Shown: piece after piece, positions 25,406-34,841 of the stretch
Layout: the number at the start of each line of letters is the position of its first letter
Numbering within the stretch: the stretch's first letter is position 1
Source: Hyphomicrobiales bacterium
Lineage (GTDB): Bacteria; Pseudomonadota; Alphaproteobacteria; Rhizobiales; Kaistiaceae
Length of the DNA stretch: 64,000 nt
Reading direction: 5' to 3'
Assembly: GCA_017305635.1 (NCBI GenBank)
Contig: JAFKKF010000008.1
Span: 186,001-250,000 of the forward strand
The notes under the pieces: generated by a model
What the model was told of the DNA's origin: nothing
What the model saw: only the letters and a program-made list of their open reading frames with translations
Databases searched by the model: none
Made by a program: the position numbers and the translations under genes

Positions 25406-26563
25406 TCAGGGCTGGTGCGTGGCCGGCAGCATCTGGCCCGGGTGCGAATCGTGGCGGAGATGCCGGACGACGACGTCGTTGTCGAGGATGAGGCCGTAGC
25501 CCGGCTCCTCCGTCAGCCTGATCCAGCCCTTCTGCGGAGCGAGCGGCCGTGCGAGCAGGCGATCGAAGTTCACGATGTCGCGGTCCGGCGTGAAATATTC
25601 GACCGCGAGGCCGTTCGGCGAGGCCGCGACGAGGTGGGAATGGATTTCCGCCGCCCAATGCGGCGCCACAGGCACGTCGAAGCCGGCGCACATCTGGGCG
25701 ATGCGCCGCCACTCGGTTACGCCGCCACAGACGGTCGCGTCGGGCTGCAGAATGTGGACGGAACGCTCGTCGAGAAACTGGCGGAAGGGCCAGCGGGTCG
25801 CCTCGAGCTCGCCGGTCGCGAGCGGAAGGGAGGTTCGTCGCGCCAGCTCGGCGAAGCTCGCCGCCGAATCGGGGCCGAAAGGCTCCTCGAACCACCAGGG
25901 ATCGTAGGGCGCGAAACGTTCGGCGGCGCGCTGGGCATCGACCACGCTGGTCCAGGCGTTGTTGGCGTCGAGCGCAACCCGTCGCTCCGGGCCTATCATC
26001 TCGCGAACGAGCTTCAGTCGCGCCGCGTCCACGGCGAGCGGTTGCCCGCCAACCTTGATCTTGACAGCGTCGAAGCCGCGATCGAGATAGGCGCCGATTT
26101 CCTCCTCGAGGTCCTTCAGCGGATCGCCGGCGGAATAGTAGCCGCCCGAGGCATAGGCCGGAACCTCGCTGCGGTGGCCGCCCAGCAGTCGGTAGAGCGG
26201 CACGCCGGCCGCCTTGGCATTGAGGTCCCAGAGCGCGATGTCGAGCGCGCTGAGCCCGCGCATGACCGCGCCGCGCCGGCCGAGGAGAAGCGTGCGCTGG
26301 TAGGCGCGCGCCCAAAGGTCCTCGGTCATCCAGGAATCGGTGCCGAGGGCGAGGGGCGCCAGCTGCTCCTGGATGACTTCGTGCATGATGCGGGCGCCGC
26401 CGGGATAGCGGCTGCCGAGGCCGTATCCCACGCCGGTCAGGCCATCCTCGCCGGTTACCCAGACGAGGATGTATTCGCGCTCGGTAACGGCTGCCGTCGC
26501 CCAGGAAATCGGCTTGGTCAGCGGCACCACCGCCACGGCGCTGCGGATCTGCGTGATCTTCAT
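25406..26563 (-). CDS. enolase-superfamily (mandelate racemase/muconate lactonizing) enzyme
   Basis: 385 aa. Barrel motifs are clear: KIK as the KxK base pair (AVKIKVGG), metal ligands Asp in VALDANNAW, Glu in WWFEEPFG and Glu in LATGELEA, and a His in APHWAAEIHSHL. The KxK plus His arrangement fits the mandelate racemase subgroup, often sugar-acid dehydratases. The N-terminal capping domain is normal length. Start and stop overlap neighbours, so it is part of the minus-strand operon. The exact acid cannot be read. Confidence 0.9.
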   Translation of the reverse strand: MKITQIRSAVAVVPLTKPISWATAAVTEREYILVWVTGEDGLTGVGYGLGSRYPGGARIMHEVIQEQLAPLALGTDSWMTEDLWARAYQRTLLLGRRGAVMRGLSALDIALWDLNAKAAGVPLYRLLGGHRSEVPAYASGGYYSAGDPLKDLEEEIGAYLDRGFDAVKIKVGGQPLAVDAARLKLVREMIGPERRVALDANNAWTSVVDAQRAAERFAPYDPWWFEEPFGPDSAASFAELARRTSLPLATGELEATRWPFRQFLDERSVHILQPDATVCGGVTEWRRIAQMCAGFDVPVAPHWAAEIHSHLVAASPNGLAVEYFTPDRDIVNFDRLLARPLAPQKGWIRLTEEPGYGLILDNDVVVRHLRHDSHPGQMLPATHQP

Positions 26564-27306
26564 CGGGCGCTCCTTCCGCCGTCGACCGGGATGGCCGCGC
26601 CGGTGATGAAGCCGGCATCGGCGCTGGCAAGGAAGACGGCGACGGCCGCGACCTCGTCCGCCGTGGCGATGCGTCCGAGCGGATGCTTGGCGACGATCGC
26701 CGCCTCGACCGCGCCGCGATCGGAGACCGTGTCGAGGTAGTCGCGGGTCATGGTGGTGTCGATCGCTGCCGGACAGAGGCAGTTGACCCGGATGCCCTCG
26801 GCCGCGTGGTCGAGCGCCAGTGAACGGGTCATCGCCACGACACCGCCCTTTGCGGCCGAGTAGGCGACGAGGCCGGTATTGCCGCGGATGCCGTTGATCG
26901 AGGCGTTGTTGACGACGGTGCCGCGCCGCCGCCGGCGCATGCCGGGAAGCACGGCACGGCAGCCGAGATAGACGCTGGTGAGGTTGGCGAGCAGCGCCTC
27001 GTCCCAGGTGGCGCGGTCGGTGGCAGCAACGTCGCCGCGTATGGTGACGCCGGCATTGTTGAAGAGGATGTCGACGGCGCCGAATTTCGCCTCCACGGCG
27101 GCGACCACCCGCGTCCAGTCCTCTTCGCGGCGGACGTCGAGGATGAGGCGCTCGGCAAAGGGTGCGCCGGCGAGGACGGGCAGCTGGGCGCCATTCAGGA
27201 CCGTCGCGACCACGCGGCAGCCCTCTGCCGCGAATCGCCGCGCAGCGGCGAGACCCACGCCGCTGCCGGCGCCGGTGATGAGCGCGACCTCGCCGTCAAA
27301 ACGCAT
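26560..27306 (-). CDS. SDR-family oxidoreductase
   Basis: 248 aa, with the start at MRFDGEVALITGAGSGVG overlapping the upstream stop (TGATG). The motif set is complete: TGAGSGVG, DILFNNAG, Ser in NNASING, YSAAK and GAAIPVDGG. It oxidises a secondary alcohol of the pathway. A second, different SDR precedes it, suggesting two successive oxidations of a sugar or polyol. Confidence 0.9.
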   Translation of the reverse strand: MRFDGEVALITGAGSGVGLAAARRFAAEGCRVVATVLNGAQLPVLAGAPFAERLILDVRREEDWTRVVAAVEAKFGAVDILFNNAGVTIRGDVAATDRATWDEALLANLTSVYLGCRAVLPGMRRRRRGTVVNNASINGIRGNTGLVAYSAAKGGVVAMTRSLALDHAAEGIRVNCLCPAAIDTTMTRDYLDTVSDRGAVEAAIVAKHPLGRIATADEVAAVAVFLASADAGFITGAAIPVDGGRSAR

Positions 27307-28091
27307 CAATCGATGACCCAGCCGCCGGCGAGGATGATCGTCTCGCCCGTGATGTAGGCGGCATCCGGCGAGGCAAGGAAAGCGACCACGCCGCCGACTT
27401 CCTCGGGCCGGCCGATGCGCCCAAGCGGAATTTCGGCTGCCCGCCGGGCGAGCATCTCTCCCGGCTTCAGGCCCTGCTTCTCGACGCCGATCTTCTGGTC
27501 GAGGATCTGGTTGAACGGCGTGTCGATGAGGCCCGGTGCCACCGCATTGACGGTGATGCCGCGCGGCGCGAGCGCGCGGGCGAGCGTCTTGGTGATCGTG
27601 ATGAGCCCGGCTTTGGTCGCCGCATAGGGGGCGGAAAGCGTGCGCCCGTCGACGCCTGCGACCGAGGCGATGTTGATGATGCGGCCGTCGCGGGGGAGGG
27701 CGGCCTGCACCTCCTGGGCGAAGAAGAACGCGCCCTTCAGGTTGAGGTTCACGGTGAGGTCGAAATCGGCCTCGCCGATGTCGGGAAAGGAGGCGATGCG
27801 CAGCAGCCCGGCATTGTTGACGAGGATGTCGATGCGGTCGAAGGCCTTGCGGACTTCCTGCACGACGTCGCGTATCGCCGGCACGCTGGAACAATCGGCG
27901 ACGAAGGCGCGGGAGCCTTCGCCGAGCCGGGCGGCGGCGGCCCTGATGCCGTCCGCATTGATGTCGATCGCGGCGATCCTGCAGCCATGGCTGGCGAGGC
28001 GCTCCGCAATGGCGAAGCCATTGCCCTGCGCCGCGCCGGTCACGATCGCGACCTTGTCCTTGAGGAACGGGGTGGGTCCATAGCTGTCCAT
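27306..28091 (-). CDS. SDR-family oxidoreductase
   Basis: 261 aa, start chosen at MDSYGPT with AAGGTGAG upstream. Motifs are TGAAQGNG (a variant of GxxxGIG), DILVNNAG, IASVAG, YAATK and GETIILAGG. It begins four bases after the GntR stop, so the regulator and this enzyme share a transcript. Confidence 0.9.
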   Translation of the reverse strand: MDSYGPTPFLKDKVAIVTGAAQGNGFAIAERLASHGCRIAAIDINADGIRAAAARLGEGSRAFVADCSSVPAIRDVVQEVRKAFDRIDILVNNAGLLRIASFPDIGEADFDLTVNLNLKGAFFFAQEVQAALPRDGRIINIASVAGVDGRTLSAPYAATKAGLITITKTLARALAPRGITVNAVAPGLIDTPFNQILDQKIGVEKQGLKPGEMLARRAAEIPLGRIGRPEEVGGVVAFLASPDAAYITGETIILAGGWVID

Positions 28092-28095
28092 CGTC

Positions 28096-28830
28096 TCACC
28101 TTTTCTTGGGTCGGCCGGCATCGGGAGCGCTGATGGCGCGGACATGGGCAACCTTCTCGATAAGGTGCGCGCGGACGGAAGCGAGGTGCGCAACGATGGC
28201 GTCGCGCGCGCCAACGCCGTCGCCCTCGCGGAAGGCATCGAGGATGGCGCGGTGCTGCGCGGCGACTTCCGCTTCCTCCTCGACCTCGCGGTGCAGGTAG
28301 AGGCGTGCGTAGTGCACATGCGGCTGCACGTCGGCATAGACCTGGGCCGAGACCTGATTGCCCGAGCTCGCCACGATCGCCCGATGGAAGCGGGCATCGG
28401 CATCGTTGAAACGTCGGTACTTGCGATAGTGCTGCCCGAGGCCGGACGAACCCATCTCGTCGAAGGCCTGCTCCATGGACGCGATGATCCGCGGGTCGCG
28501 GCGTGGGGCGCCGATCAGCGCCGACGTGCCTTCGATCATGGCCCGGAAGTCGACCATGTCGTGAAACCAGGCGTCGTCGGGAATGGTGGCGGCGGAGTAG
28601 CCGATATAGGGCTCGAAGCTCACCAGCCGCTCCGACAGGAGACGCGCCAGCGCTTCGCGTATGGGACTGGAGCTGACGCCGAGCGCGCCCGTCAGCTGAT
28701 CTATGTTGAGACGCGCCCCCGGCTTGATCGTCTGGTCGAGGATCTGCTCGCGCAGGGCCTCATAGGCCTGCATGGCAAGGCCGCTCCGGCCAATGGCGCC
28801 GGGGCGCAGCCCGGCTTCCGCGCTGCTCAT
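28096..28830 (-). CDS. GntR-family regulator, FadR/FCD subfamily
   Basis: 244 aa from MSSAEAG; a longer frame would run into the divergent promoter region. The winged helix is ILDQTIKPGARLNIDQLTGALGVSSSPIREALARLLSERLVSFEPYIGY. The FCD domain shows metal-type residues in DADARFHRAIVASSGN and AQHRAILDAF. It is the first gene of the minus-strand operon and divergent from the cyclase/CUT2 operon, so it probably controls both. Confidence 0.92.
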   Translation of the reverse strand: MSSAEAGLRPGAIGRSGLAMQAYEALREQILDQTIKPGARLNIDQLTGALGVSSSPIREALARLLSERLVSFEPYIGYSAATIPDDAWFHDMVDFRAMIEGTSALIGAPRRDPRIIASMEQAFDEMGSSGLGQHYRKYRRFNDADARFHRAIVASSGNQVSAQVYADVQPHVHYARLYLHREVEEEAEVAAQHRAILDAFREGDGVGARDAIVAHLASVRAHLIEKVAHVRAISAPDAGRPKKR

Positions 28831-28951
28831 GGTCGCGAGCCCCGACCTTGCCGGCAAGCGCACGCCGAATCGTGCATCATCATGCCAATTGGGCCAGAAA
28901 CTTGGCTGAAAACGTACAGAGTTGAATTCATGCCTCAGCTCGGAAAGCGTC

Positions 28952-28981
28952 TTGACGAAGCAATCATGCATGATCCATCTT
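28952..28981 (+). promoter_or_regulatory. promoter with palindrome upstream of the cyclase/CUT2 operon
   Basis: TTGACG (28952-28957) is followed by the perfect 12-bp palindrome ATCATGCATGAT (28963-28974) within the spacer and a weak -10 (CATCTT, 28976-28981). A repressor bound there would block polymerase. The adjacent GntR protein is the obvious candidate. Confidence 0.45.
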
Positions 28982-29020
28982 AACGCGCAAGAGCCGACGA
29001 CGCCGTCTTGGGAGGATGTG

Positions 29021-29875
29021 ATGGACGGGGCAAATAGCGATGGGCCGGGGGCCGGCAGCGGCGCGCTTGCTCGCATATCGCCGGCGACCGTGCTCGAGGC
29101 GCTCCGGCTGCCGCGAAGTGGTCGCGTCTATGACCTGGGGTTGGAGCTGAACGACCGGATACCGAGCAACCCGGCTTTCACGCCCCTGTCGCTTCAATTC
29201 ACCCACCGGCCCGACGAGAGCGGCAAAGGCTCGTCCTTCCAGTTCTCCGCCGACACGTTCAGCGGCGGCCTCCACATCGGGACGCACATGGACGCTTTCG
29301 TCCATGTCCAGGCCGGGAACCGCGTCTTCGGTGGCGCCGCGATCGGCGAAGCGCTCGGGCCGAAGGGTTGGACGCAATATGGAATGGAAACCGTCCGGCC
29401 GATGATCGGCCGCGGTATCCTCCTCGACATTCCCGGACTGAAGGGCGTCGCCCGGCTCGACGATCGCTACGAGATCACCATCGATGACCTGAAGGCCGAG
29501 CTCGCGCGCAAGAAGCTCATGATCCGGCAGGGCGACTTCGTCCTCGTGCGCACCGGCAAGATCCAGGACTGGGGCAATCCGGCGGCGTTCCAGGCGGCTG
29601 AGCCGGGTGTCGGCCGCGATGCGGCGATCTGGCTCTATGACGCAGGGATGGCCGTCCTCGCCACGGACACGACCGGGACCGAGCCGTTGCCCTTTGCCGA
29701 CGAGGCGGCGACGACCCATCGCGCCATGCTGGTCGAGCGCGGCGTGCATCTCCTCGAAAACCTCTTTCTCGAGGATGCCGCGCGGGACGGTGCCAGCGAA
29801 GGGCTCTTCGTGAACCTGCCGCTCCGGATCACGGGGGCGACGGGCTCCTGGATCCGCCCGATCCTCGTCGTCTAG
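29021..29875 (+). CDS. cyclase-family metal-dependent hydrolase
   Basis: 284 aa, with the start at the ATG five bases after GGAGG. The PF04199 metal motif is intact: HIGTHMDAFVH. A later GMAVLATDTTGTEPLPF and HRAMLVERGVHLLENLF complete the family pattern. It likely opens a lactone, lactam or formamide. It heads the importer operon. Unlike the smaller cyclase at 8841, it keeps the canonical Thr in the motif. Confidence 0.86.
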   Translation: MDGANSDGPGAGSGALARISPATVLEALRLPRSGRVYDLGLELNDRIPSNPAFTPLSLQFTHRPDESGKGSSFQFSADTFSGGLHIGTHMDAFVHVQAGNRVFGGAAIGEALGPKGWTQYGMETVRPMIGRGILLDIPGLKGVARLDDRYEITIDDLKAELARKKLMIRQGDFVLVRTGKIQDWGNPAAFQAAEPGVGRDAAIWLYDAGMAVLATDTTGTEPLPFADEAATTHRAMLVERGVHLLENLFLEDAARDGASEGLFVNLPLRITGATGSWIRPILVV

Positions 29876-29887
29876 CGGTCGGGAAGA

Positions 29888-30925
29888 ATGACGGACAATC
29901 CAGAGGCGACCGTGAGTTCCGCCGTTCCCGATCCGGCCGGGCCGGCCTCGGAGCGCGGCCGCTGGCGCTTCGCCTTCGACGAACTCGGCATCCTCGTCGC
30001 CGCGGTGATCTTCTTTGCCATCGGTTCGCTCAGCAGCCCCTATTTCCTGACGCTCGACAACCTCACCGGCATCCTCCAGAGCATCACCTTCCTCGGCTTC
30101 CTCAGCATCGGTGTGGGCCTCGCGCTCATAGCCGGCGAGATCGACATATCGGTCGGCTCGATCTATGCGCTTGCCGCGGTGGTCGCCGCGCTTCTCCTGA
30201 AGAACGGCTATGGCGTTCCCGTGGCCTTTGCCGGTGGGCTCGGCGTCGGCCTCGCCTGCGGCCTCGTCAACGGCATCGTCGCGCAGGTGATCAACGTCTC
30301 CGCCGTCGTGGTCACGCTGGCTACGCTCGGGGTCTATCGCGCCATCACCCTCGTCACCGCCGGCGGTTCGCCCATCACCGGAATGCCCGAGGCGCCCCTC
30401 TTCTTCGACGGCTTCGGGCAGGGCGGCATCGCCGGGATCTCCTACATCACCATCCTCTTCCTTGTGGTCGCCATCTGCGCCGAGATCGTCCTGCGCAAGA
30501 CCGCCTTCGGCTTTCGCCTGCTTGCCGTCGGTTCCAATCCGGTGGCCGCCCGGCTGGTCGGCTTCCGCGTCGAGCGGATGCGCATCGCGCTCCTCGCGCT
30601 GTCGGGCCTGCTCGCCGCGCTCTCGGGCGTGTGCTCGGTCGCCTATCTGCACACCGCCGGGCCGACCGCCGGCGCCGGCTACGAGCTGACCGTGCTCGCG
30701 GCTGCCATCATCGGCGGCGTCCAGCTCTCCGGGGGCCGCGGCTCCATCATCGGCGTGCTCCTCGGCCTCTGCGTCATCGGCATCATCCAGAACCTGATCG
30801 TGCTCTGGGGAATCTCGCCCAACTGGACGCAGGGCGTGTCGGGCATCGTGCTGATCGCCGCGGTGACGGTGACGTGGCTGACGCGCCGCGACCAAGGCAA
30901 GGCCAATCCCATCGCCAGGGGATGA
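29888..30925 (+). CDS. CUT2 sugar ABC permease
   Basis: 345 aa with a polar N-terminus of about 30 residues, then eight to ten hydrophobic segments. RbsC-like motifs are IAGEIDISVGSIYALAAVV and AAIIGGVQLSGGRGSIIGVL. The gene order is unusual, with the permease before the binding protein and ATPase. It is a single permease, so it probably forms a homodimer. Confidence 0.93.
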   Translation: MTDNPEATVSSAVPDPAGPASERGRWRFAFDELGILVAAVIFFAIGSLSSPYFLTLDNLTGILQSITFLGFLSIGVGLALIAGEIDISVGSIYALAAVVAALLLKNGYGVPVAFAGGLGVGLACGLVNGIVAQVINVSAVVVTLATLGVYRAITLVTAGGSPITGMPEAPLFFDGFGQGGIAGISYITILFLVVAICAEIVLRKTAFGFRLLAVGSNPVAARLVGFRVERMRIALLALSGLLAALSGVCSVAYLHTAGPTAGAGYELTVLAAAIIGGVQLSGGRGSIIGVLLGLCVIGIIQNLIVLWGISPNWTQGVSGIVLIAAVTVTWLTRRDQGKANPIARG

Positions 30926-30950
30926 GAGACTGTTCCAAAGGGAGGAAGAA

Positions 30951-31985
30951 ATGGAAGAAGACCGGAAATTCGCATTGGACCGCAGGGCCTTCGGCAAGAT
31001 GCTGGGGCTCGCCGGAACTGCCGCCGCCATGGGCTCGGTCGGCGGCATAACCCGCGCCGCCGCCGCCGAGGGCGACTGGAAGGCCTGGATCCAGGCCTAT
31101 TTCGGCAAGCCCGTGAAGATCGCGGTGACCTGCTACAACACCAGCAACCCGTACTTCCTTCCGACCAAGGTGGGAGCGGAGGATGCGGGCGCCCAGCTCG
31201 GCATCGACCTGCAATGGACGGGCGTGCCGGACGCCAACACCGTCAACCAGATCCAGCAGTTCCAGCAGCTGGTCAATACCGGCTACCAGGCGATCGTCGT
31301 GATCCCGCTCGAGGCCGATGCCTGGATCGCGCCGATCAAGAAGGCGACCGATGCCGGCGTCATCGTGGTCACTGCGAACAGCGATTCCCCGCAGAGCGCG
31401 CGCGAGCTCTTCTTCGGGCAGGACCTCGTCGGCGCCGCGGTGGCGCAGGGCGAGATGCTGGCGAAGCTCGCCGGCAACAAGGGCAAGGTCGCGCTCACCA
31501 ACTGCGCGCCCGGCCTGCTGGCGCTCGATCTCCGCGTCCAGGGCGCGAAAGAGGGCGCGGCCAAGGGTGGCCTCGAAGTGGTCAACGTCTACAACACCAA
31601 TCCGGCCGACATGGCTTCCGAGCTGTCGACCGTGAAGGACATCCTGAAGGCCAATCCCGACCTCGCCGCGCTGATGCCGCTCTGCGGGCCCGACACCGCC
31701 GCCGCCGGCCTCGTCCGCAAGGAAATGGGGCTCAAGCAGCCGATCGTCGGCACCGACCTCATGTACCAGACCCTGGAGCTCATCCGGGACGGCCATATCG
31801 ACGGCACCGTCGGCCAGCAGCCCTATCTGCAGGGCTACCTGCCGGTCATGTATGCCTATCAGCGTGCCATCCTTGCCGCGCCGAAGCTGGAGCTGCCCGG
31901 CGGCAACTACTTCATGGCGAACGAGATCGTCACGAAGGAGAATGTCGAGACCTTCCTGGTCCGCGAGAAGCGGTTCCAGGGATGA
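30951..31985 (+). CDS. sugar ABC substrate-binding protein with Tat-type signal
   Basis: 344 aa. The N-terminus LDRRAFGKMLGLAGTAAAMG has a twin-arginine motif followed by a weakly hydrophobic core and RAAAAEG cleavage region, so export by Tat is predicted. The mature part is a Peripla_BP_4 fold (TCYNTSNPYFLPTKVGAEDAG, VNTGYQAIVVIPLEADAW). Most CUT2 binding proteins use Sec; Tat export suggests folding, or a cofactor or metal bound, before export. It is followed with overlap by the ATPase. Confidence 0.9.
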   Translation: MEEDRKFALDRRAFGKMLGLAGTAAAMGSVGGITRAAAAEGDWKAWIQAYFGKPVKIAVTCYNTSNPYFLPTKVGAEDAGAQLGIDLQWTGVPDANTVNQIQQFQQLVNTGYQAIVVIPLEADAWIAPIKKATDAGVIVVTANSDSPQSARELFFGQDLVGAAVAQGEMLAKLAGNKGKVALTNCAPGLLALDLRVQGAKEGAAKGGLEVVNVYNTNPADMASELSTVKDILKANPDLAALMPLCGPDTAAAGLVRKEMGLKQPIVGTDLMYQTLELIRDGHIDGTVGQQPYLQGYLPVMYAYQRAILAAPKLELPGGNYFMANEIVTKENVETFLVREKRFQG

Positions 31986-33481
31986 ACGCTTCCGCCGAAG
32001 CTCCCCTGCTGTCCGCGAGCGGCATCAGCAAGCGCTTCGGCGGCGTGCGGGCGCTTCGTGACGTCGCCTTCGACGTTCGCGCCGGCGAGGTCCATGGCCT
32101 CATCGGTGCGAACGGCGCCGGCAAGTCGACGCTCATCAACATCCTGTCCGGCGCCATTGCGCCGGACAGCGGGTCGCTCGCCGTCCGCGGCCGGCCGGTC
32201 CCCCTCGGCAGCGTCGGCGAAGCCCGCCGCGCTGGCCTCGCCGTCGTGCACCAGGAGCTGATGCTCTTCCCGGACTGCACGGTAGAGGAGAACATCGCCG
32301 CGACCTCGCTGCCGACCCGTGGCGGCTTCGTTGACGGGCGCCGTCGCCGCCGCATGGTGCGCCGCGTGCTCGACAGCCTCGGAACCTCCATCGATCTGTC
32401 GCGGCGCGTCGCCGGTCTCTCGCTGGCCGAGCGGCAACTGGTCGAAATCGGCCGCGCACTTTGTGGCGGCGGCAGCATCTTCGTGCTCGACGAGCCCACC
32501 TCGGCACTATCCGCCCCGGAGGCGGCCGGGCTGTTCCGGACCATCGGCGCGATCGTCGAAGAGGACGCCGGGGTCGTTTTCGTCTCCCATCGTCTCGACG
32601 AGGTCTTCGCGATCACGCGCCGCATCACCGTGCTGCGCGACGGCCAGGTGGAAGGCACCTGGAACACGCGCGACGTCGATGTCCGCACCATAACCCATGC
32701 CATGGTGGGCGACCTCGCCGATGCGCGGCCGACGCGCATCGAGTCCACCGGGCCCGTGGTCCTGCGGGCGCGCGGCGCTTCCGCCCCGGGAGTGGCGCCG
32801 CTCGACCTCGACTTGCGCGCCGGCGAGGTCGTCGGGCTTGCCGGCCTCGAAGGCTCGGGCACTTCCACCGTCCTCGAGATGCTGGGCGGCGTGATTGCGG
32901 CAACGGGCGGCATCGTCGTCGGCGGCAGTGCCGCCCGTTTCCGCCACCCTGCCGACGCCATCCGCGCCGGCGTCGTCTACATGCCGCCGGACCGGAAGCG
33001 CGGCGGGCTATGGCTCGACCGCTCGCCGCTGTGGAATGTCGCGGCGGCCGAAATCAACCGCGCCGGCTCGTTGGCCTGGCTGCGCTTTGGTACGCTCCGG
33101 CGCGCCGGCAACAGGCGTCTCGACGATGTCGGGGTGCGGGCAGTGGATCGCGAGCAGCCGGTCGCCCGCTTTTCCGGCGGCAACCAGCAGCGCGTGATGC
33201 TCGCCCGCCTCGTCGGCATGGGGCCCAAGGTCATGCTGCTCAACGATTTCACCCGCGGCGTCGACGTCAAGGCGAAGGGCGCCATCCACGAACTGGTCCG
33301 CGGGCTTGCCGCGGAGGGCGTGGCGATCTGCCTAACCTCGACCGATCTGGACGAGCTTCTTGAAGTGGCCGATCGAATCGTATGCATGCATTCCGGCCGC
33401 CAGGTTGCATCCGGGCCGGCTGCGTCGTTTACGTCGTTGCGCCTTGTTTCCCTGGTGACCACCGGAAGCACACTCAATTGA
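31982..33481 (+). CDS. CUT2 sugar ABC ATPase with two nucleotide-binding domains
   Basis: 499 aa, overlapping the previous stop. Domain 1 has Walker A GANGAGKST and Walker [11 protein letters not shown], with a degenerate signature LSLAERQ. Domain 2 has signature FSGGNQQR but Walker B LLNDFTRGVDV, where Asp-Glu-Pro is replaced by Asn-Asp-Phe, and a Walker A of GLEGSGTSTV. The second ATP site is thus clearly degenerate. Confidence 0.93.
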   Translation: MNASAEAPLLSASGISKRFGGVRALRDVAFDVRAGEVHGLIGANGAGKSTLINILSGAIAPDSGSLAVRGRPVPLGSVGEARRAGLAVVHQELMLFPDCTVEENIAATSLPTRGGFVDGRRRRRMVRRVLDSLGTSIDLSRRVAGLSLAERQLVEIGRALCGGGSIFVLDEPTSALSAPEAAGLFRTIGAIVEEDAGVVFVSHRLDEVFAITRRITVLRDGQVEGTWNTRDVDVRTITHAMVGDLADARPTRIESTGPVVLRARGASAPGVAPLDLDLRAGEVVGLAGLEGSGTSTVLEMLGGVIAATGGIVVGGSAARFRHPADAIRAGVVYMPPDRKRGGLWLDRSPLWNVAAAEINRAGSLAWLRFGTLRRAGNRRLDDVGVRAVDREQPVARFSGGNQQRVMLARLVGMGPKVMLLNDFTRGVDVKAKGAIHELVRGLAAEGVAICLTSTDLDELLEVADRIVCMHSGRQVASGPAASFTSLRLVSLVTTGSTLN

Positions 33482-33491
33482 GGAGCCCGCC

Positions 33492-34685
33492 TTGCCCACC
33501 CGCATCGACCGCGTCGAACTGATCAGGTTCAAGTTCGAGATCAAGGGCGTCGGCCTGCCGCCGCATGGTGCCGCCGGCGTCGGCAACGTCATCGCCCGGA
33601 AGGGCGGCGTGCTTCCGTTCCAGCGCTGGGCGGTGCGCATCCATACCGACGACGGCGCCAGCGGCGGCTATGTCACGCATTGGGTCGGCACGCCTTCCTC
33701 CTTCGGGCAGGCGGCGATGCTCGCCCCCCACCTGGTCGGGCGCGATCCCGATGCGCGCGAGGAGATCTGGCAGGACCTTCGCCGCGAGGTGCGCGCCTAC
33801 GACCACATGGGCCACGGGCCGATCGACATCGCGCTCTGGGACCTGCAGGCGCGGCGGCTCGACACCTCGGTCACGCGGCTGCTCGGCGGCTTCCGCAAGC
33901 GCCTGCCGGCCTATGCCAGCACCTATCATGGGCAGGAGGAGAAGGGCGGGCTCGACACGCCGGCCGCCTTCGCCCGCTATGCGGCAGCCTGCAAGAAGCA
34001 GGGCTTTGCCGGCTTCAAGGTCCATGGCTGGCACGACGGCGACATCAAGCGCGAGATCAGGAACCTCTTCGCCGTGCGCGAGGCGGTCGGCGACGACTAT
34101 CCGCTGATGTACGACCCGGCTTCGCAGATCCGCACCTGGACCGATGCCCTGACGGTCGGGCGCGCCTGCGACGATGCCGGCTACTTCTGGTACGAGGATC
34201 CGTATCGCGACACCGGCGGCGCCGTGGAGGGCCACAAGCGCCTGCGCGAGCGGCTGAAGACGCCGCTCCTCGTCTGCGAGCATGTGCGCGGGCTGGAGGC
34301 GAAGGCAGCCTTCATCCTCGCCGGCGGCGGCGACATCGTCCATGCCGACCCGGAATATGACATGGGCATCACCGGCGCGCTGAAGATCGCGCATTTCTGC
34401 CAGTCGCTCGGCCTCGACGTGCAGTATCACGCCTGCGGTCCGGCGCATCGCGCCATCCTGTCGGCGACGCCCAACACCCACTTCTACGAGATGGCGCTGA
34501 TGGGGCCGGGGATGCCCAACGCGGTGCCGCCGGTCTATGGCGACGGCTATTCCGACCAGCCCGAATCGATCTCGACGAAGGAGATGGGCGTGCCGGTTCC
34601 CGACGGCCTCGGTCTCGGCGTCACCTATGACTGGGACTTCATCGAGAAGAACGCCACCGAGCGGCTCGACTTCCGCCTGCCATAG
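33492..34685 (+). CDS. enolase-superfamily dehydratase (mandelate racemase type)
   Basis: 397 aa, TTG start seven bases after AGGAG. The barrel shows KVH (FKVHGWHDGD) where the KxK pair normally stands, metal ligands in MYDPAS, WYEDPY and VCEHVRG, and His in VQYHACGPAHRA. The Lys-x-His arrangement suggests an acid sugar dehydratase rather than a muconate cycloisomerase. It is the last gene of the cyclase/CUT2 operon, directly after the ATPase. Confidence 0.88.
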   Translation: MPTRIDRVELIRFKFEIKGVGLPPHGAAGVGNVIARKGGVLPFQRWAVRIHTDDGASGGYVTHWVGTPSSFGQAAMLAPHLVGRDPDAREEIWQDLRREVRAYDHMGHGPIDIALWDLQARRLDTSVTRLLGGFRKRLPAYASTYHGQEEKGGLDTPAAFARYAAACKKQGFAGFKVHGWHDGDIKREIRNLFAVREAVGDDYPLMYDPASQIRTWTDALTVGRACDDAGYFWYEDPYRDTGGAVEGHKRLRERLKTPLLVCEHVRGLEAKAAFILAGGGDIVHADPEYDMGITGALKIAHFCQSLGLDVQYHACGPAHRAILSATPNTHFYEMALMGPGMPNAVPPVYGDGYSDQPESISTKEMGVPVPDGLGLGVTYDWDFIEKNATERLDFRLP

Positions 34686-34841
34686 GTCAGCCCGACGCAG
34701 GTCAGCCGCAGCAGCCAAACGGCTTAACGCTGCCTAAGATGTTGCGGCGCGTTGCGACGTTGCCGGGCCTGAATTTCTCGCCGGCTCCACGTCCCGACAA
34801 GCGCATCGTCAGAACGTGCGGGGCAAGCGCCTGGACCCGTC

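Noticed and set aside
28831..29076. Extended N-terminus of the GntR gene
   Set aside because: The extension crosses the promoter and start of the divergent cyclase gene; GntR proteins normally begin close to the winged helix.
28964..31048. 694-codon minus-strand open frame
   Set aside because: Antisense to the cyclase, permease and start of the binding-protein gene; low-complexity Asp/Glu/Arg composition typical of reversed membrane-protein codons.
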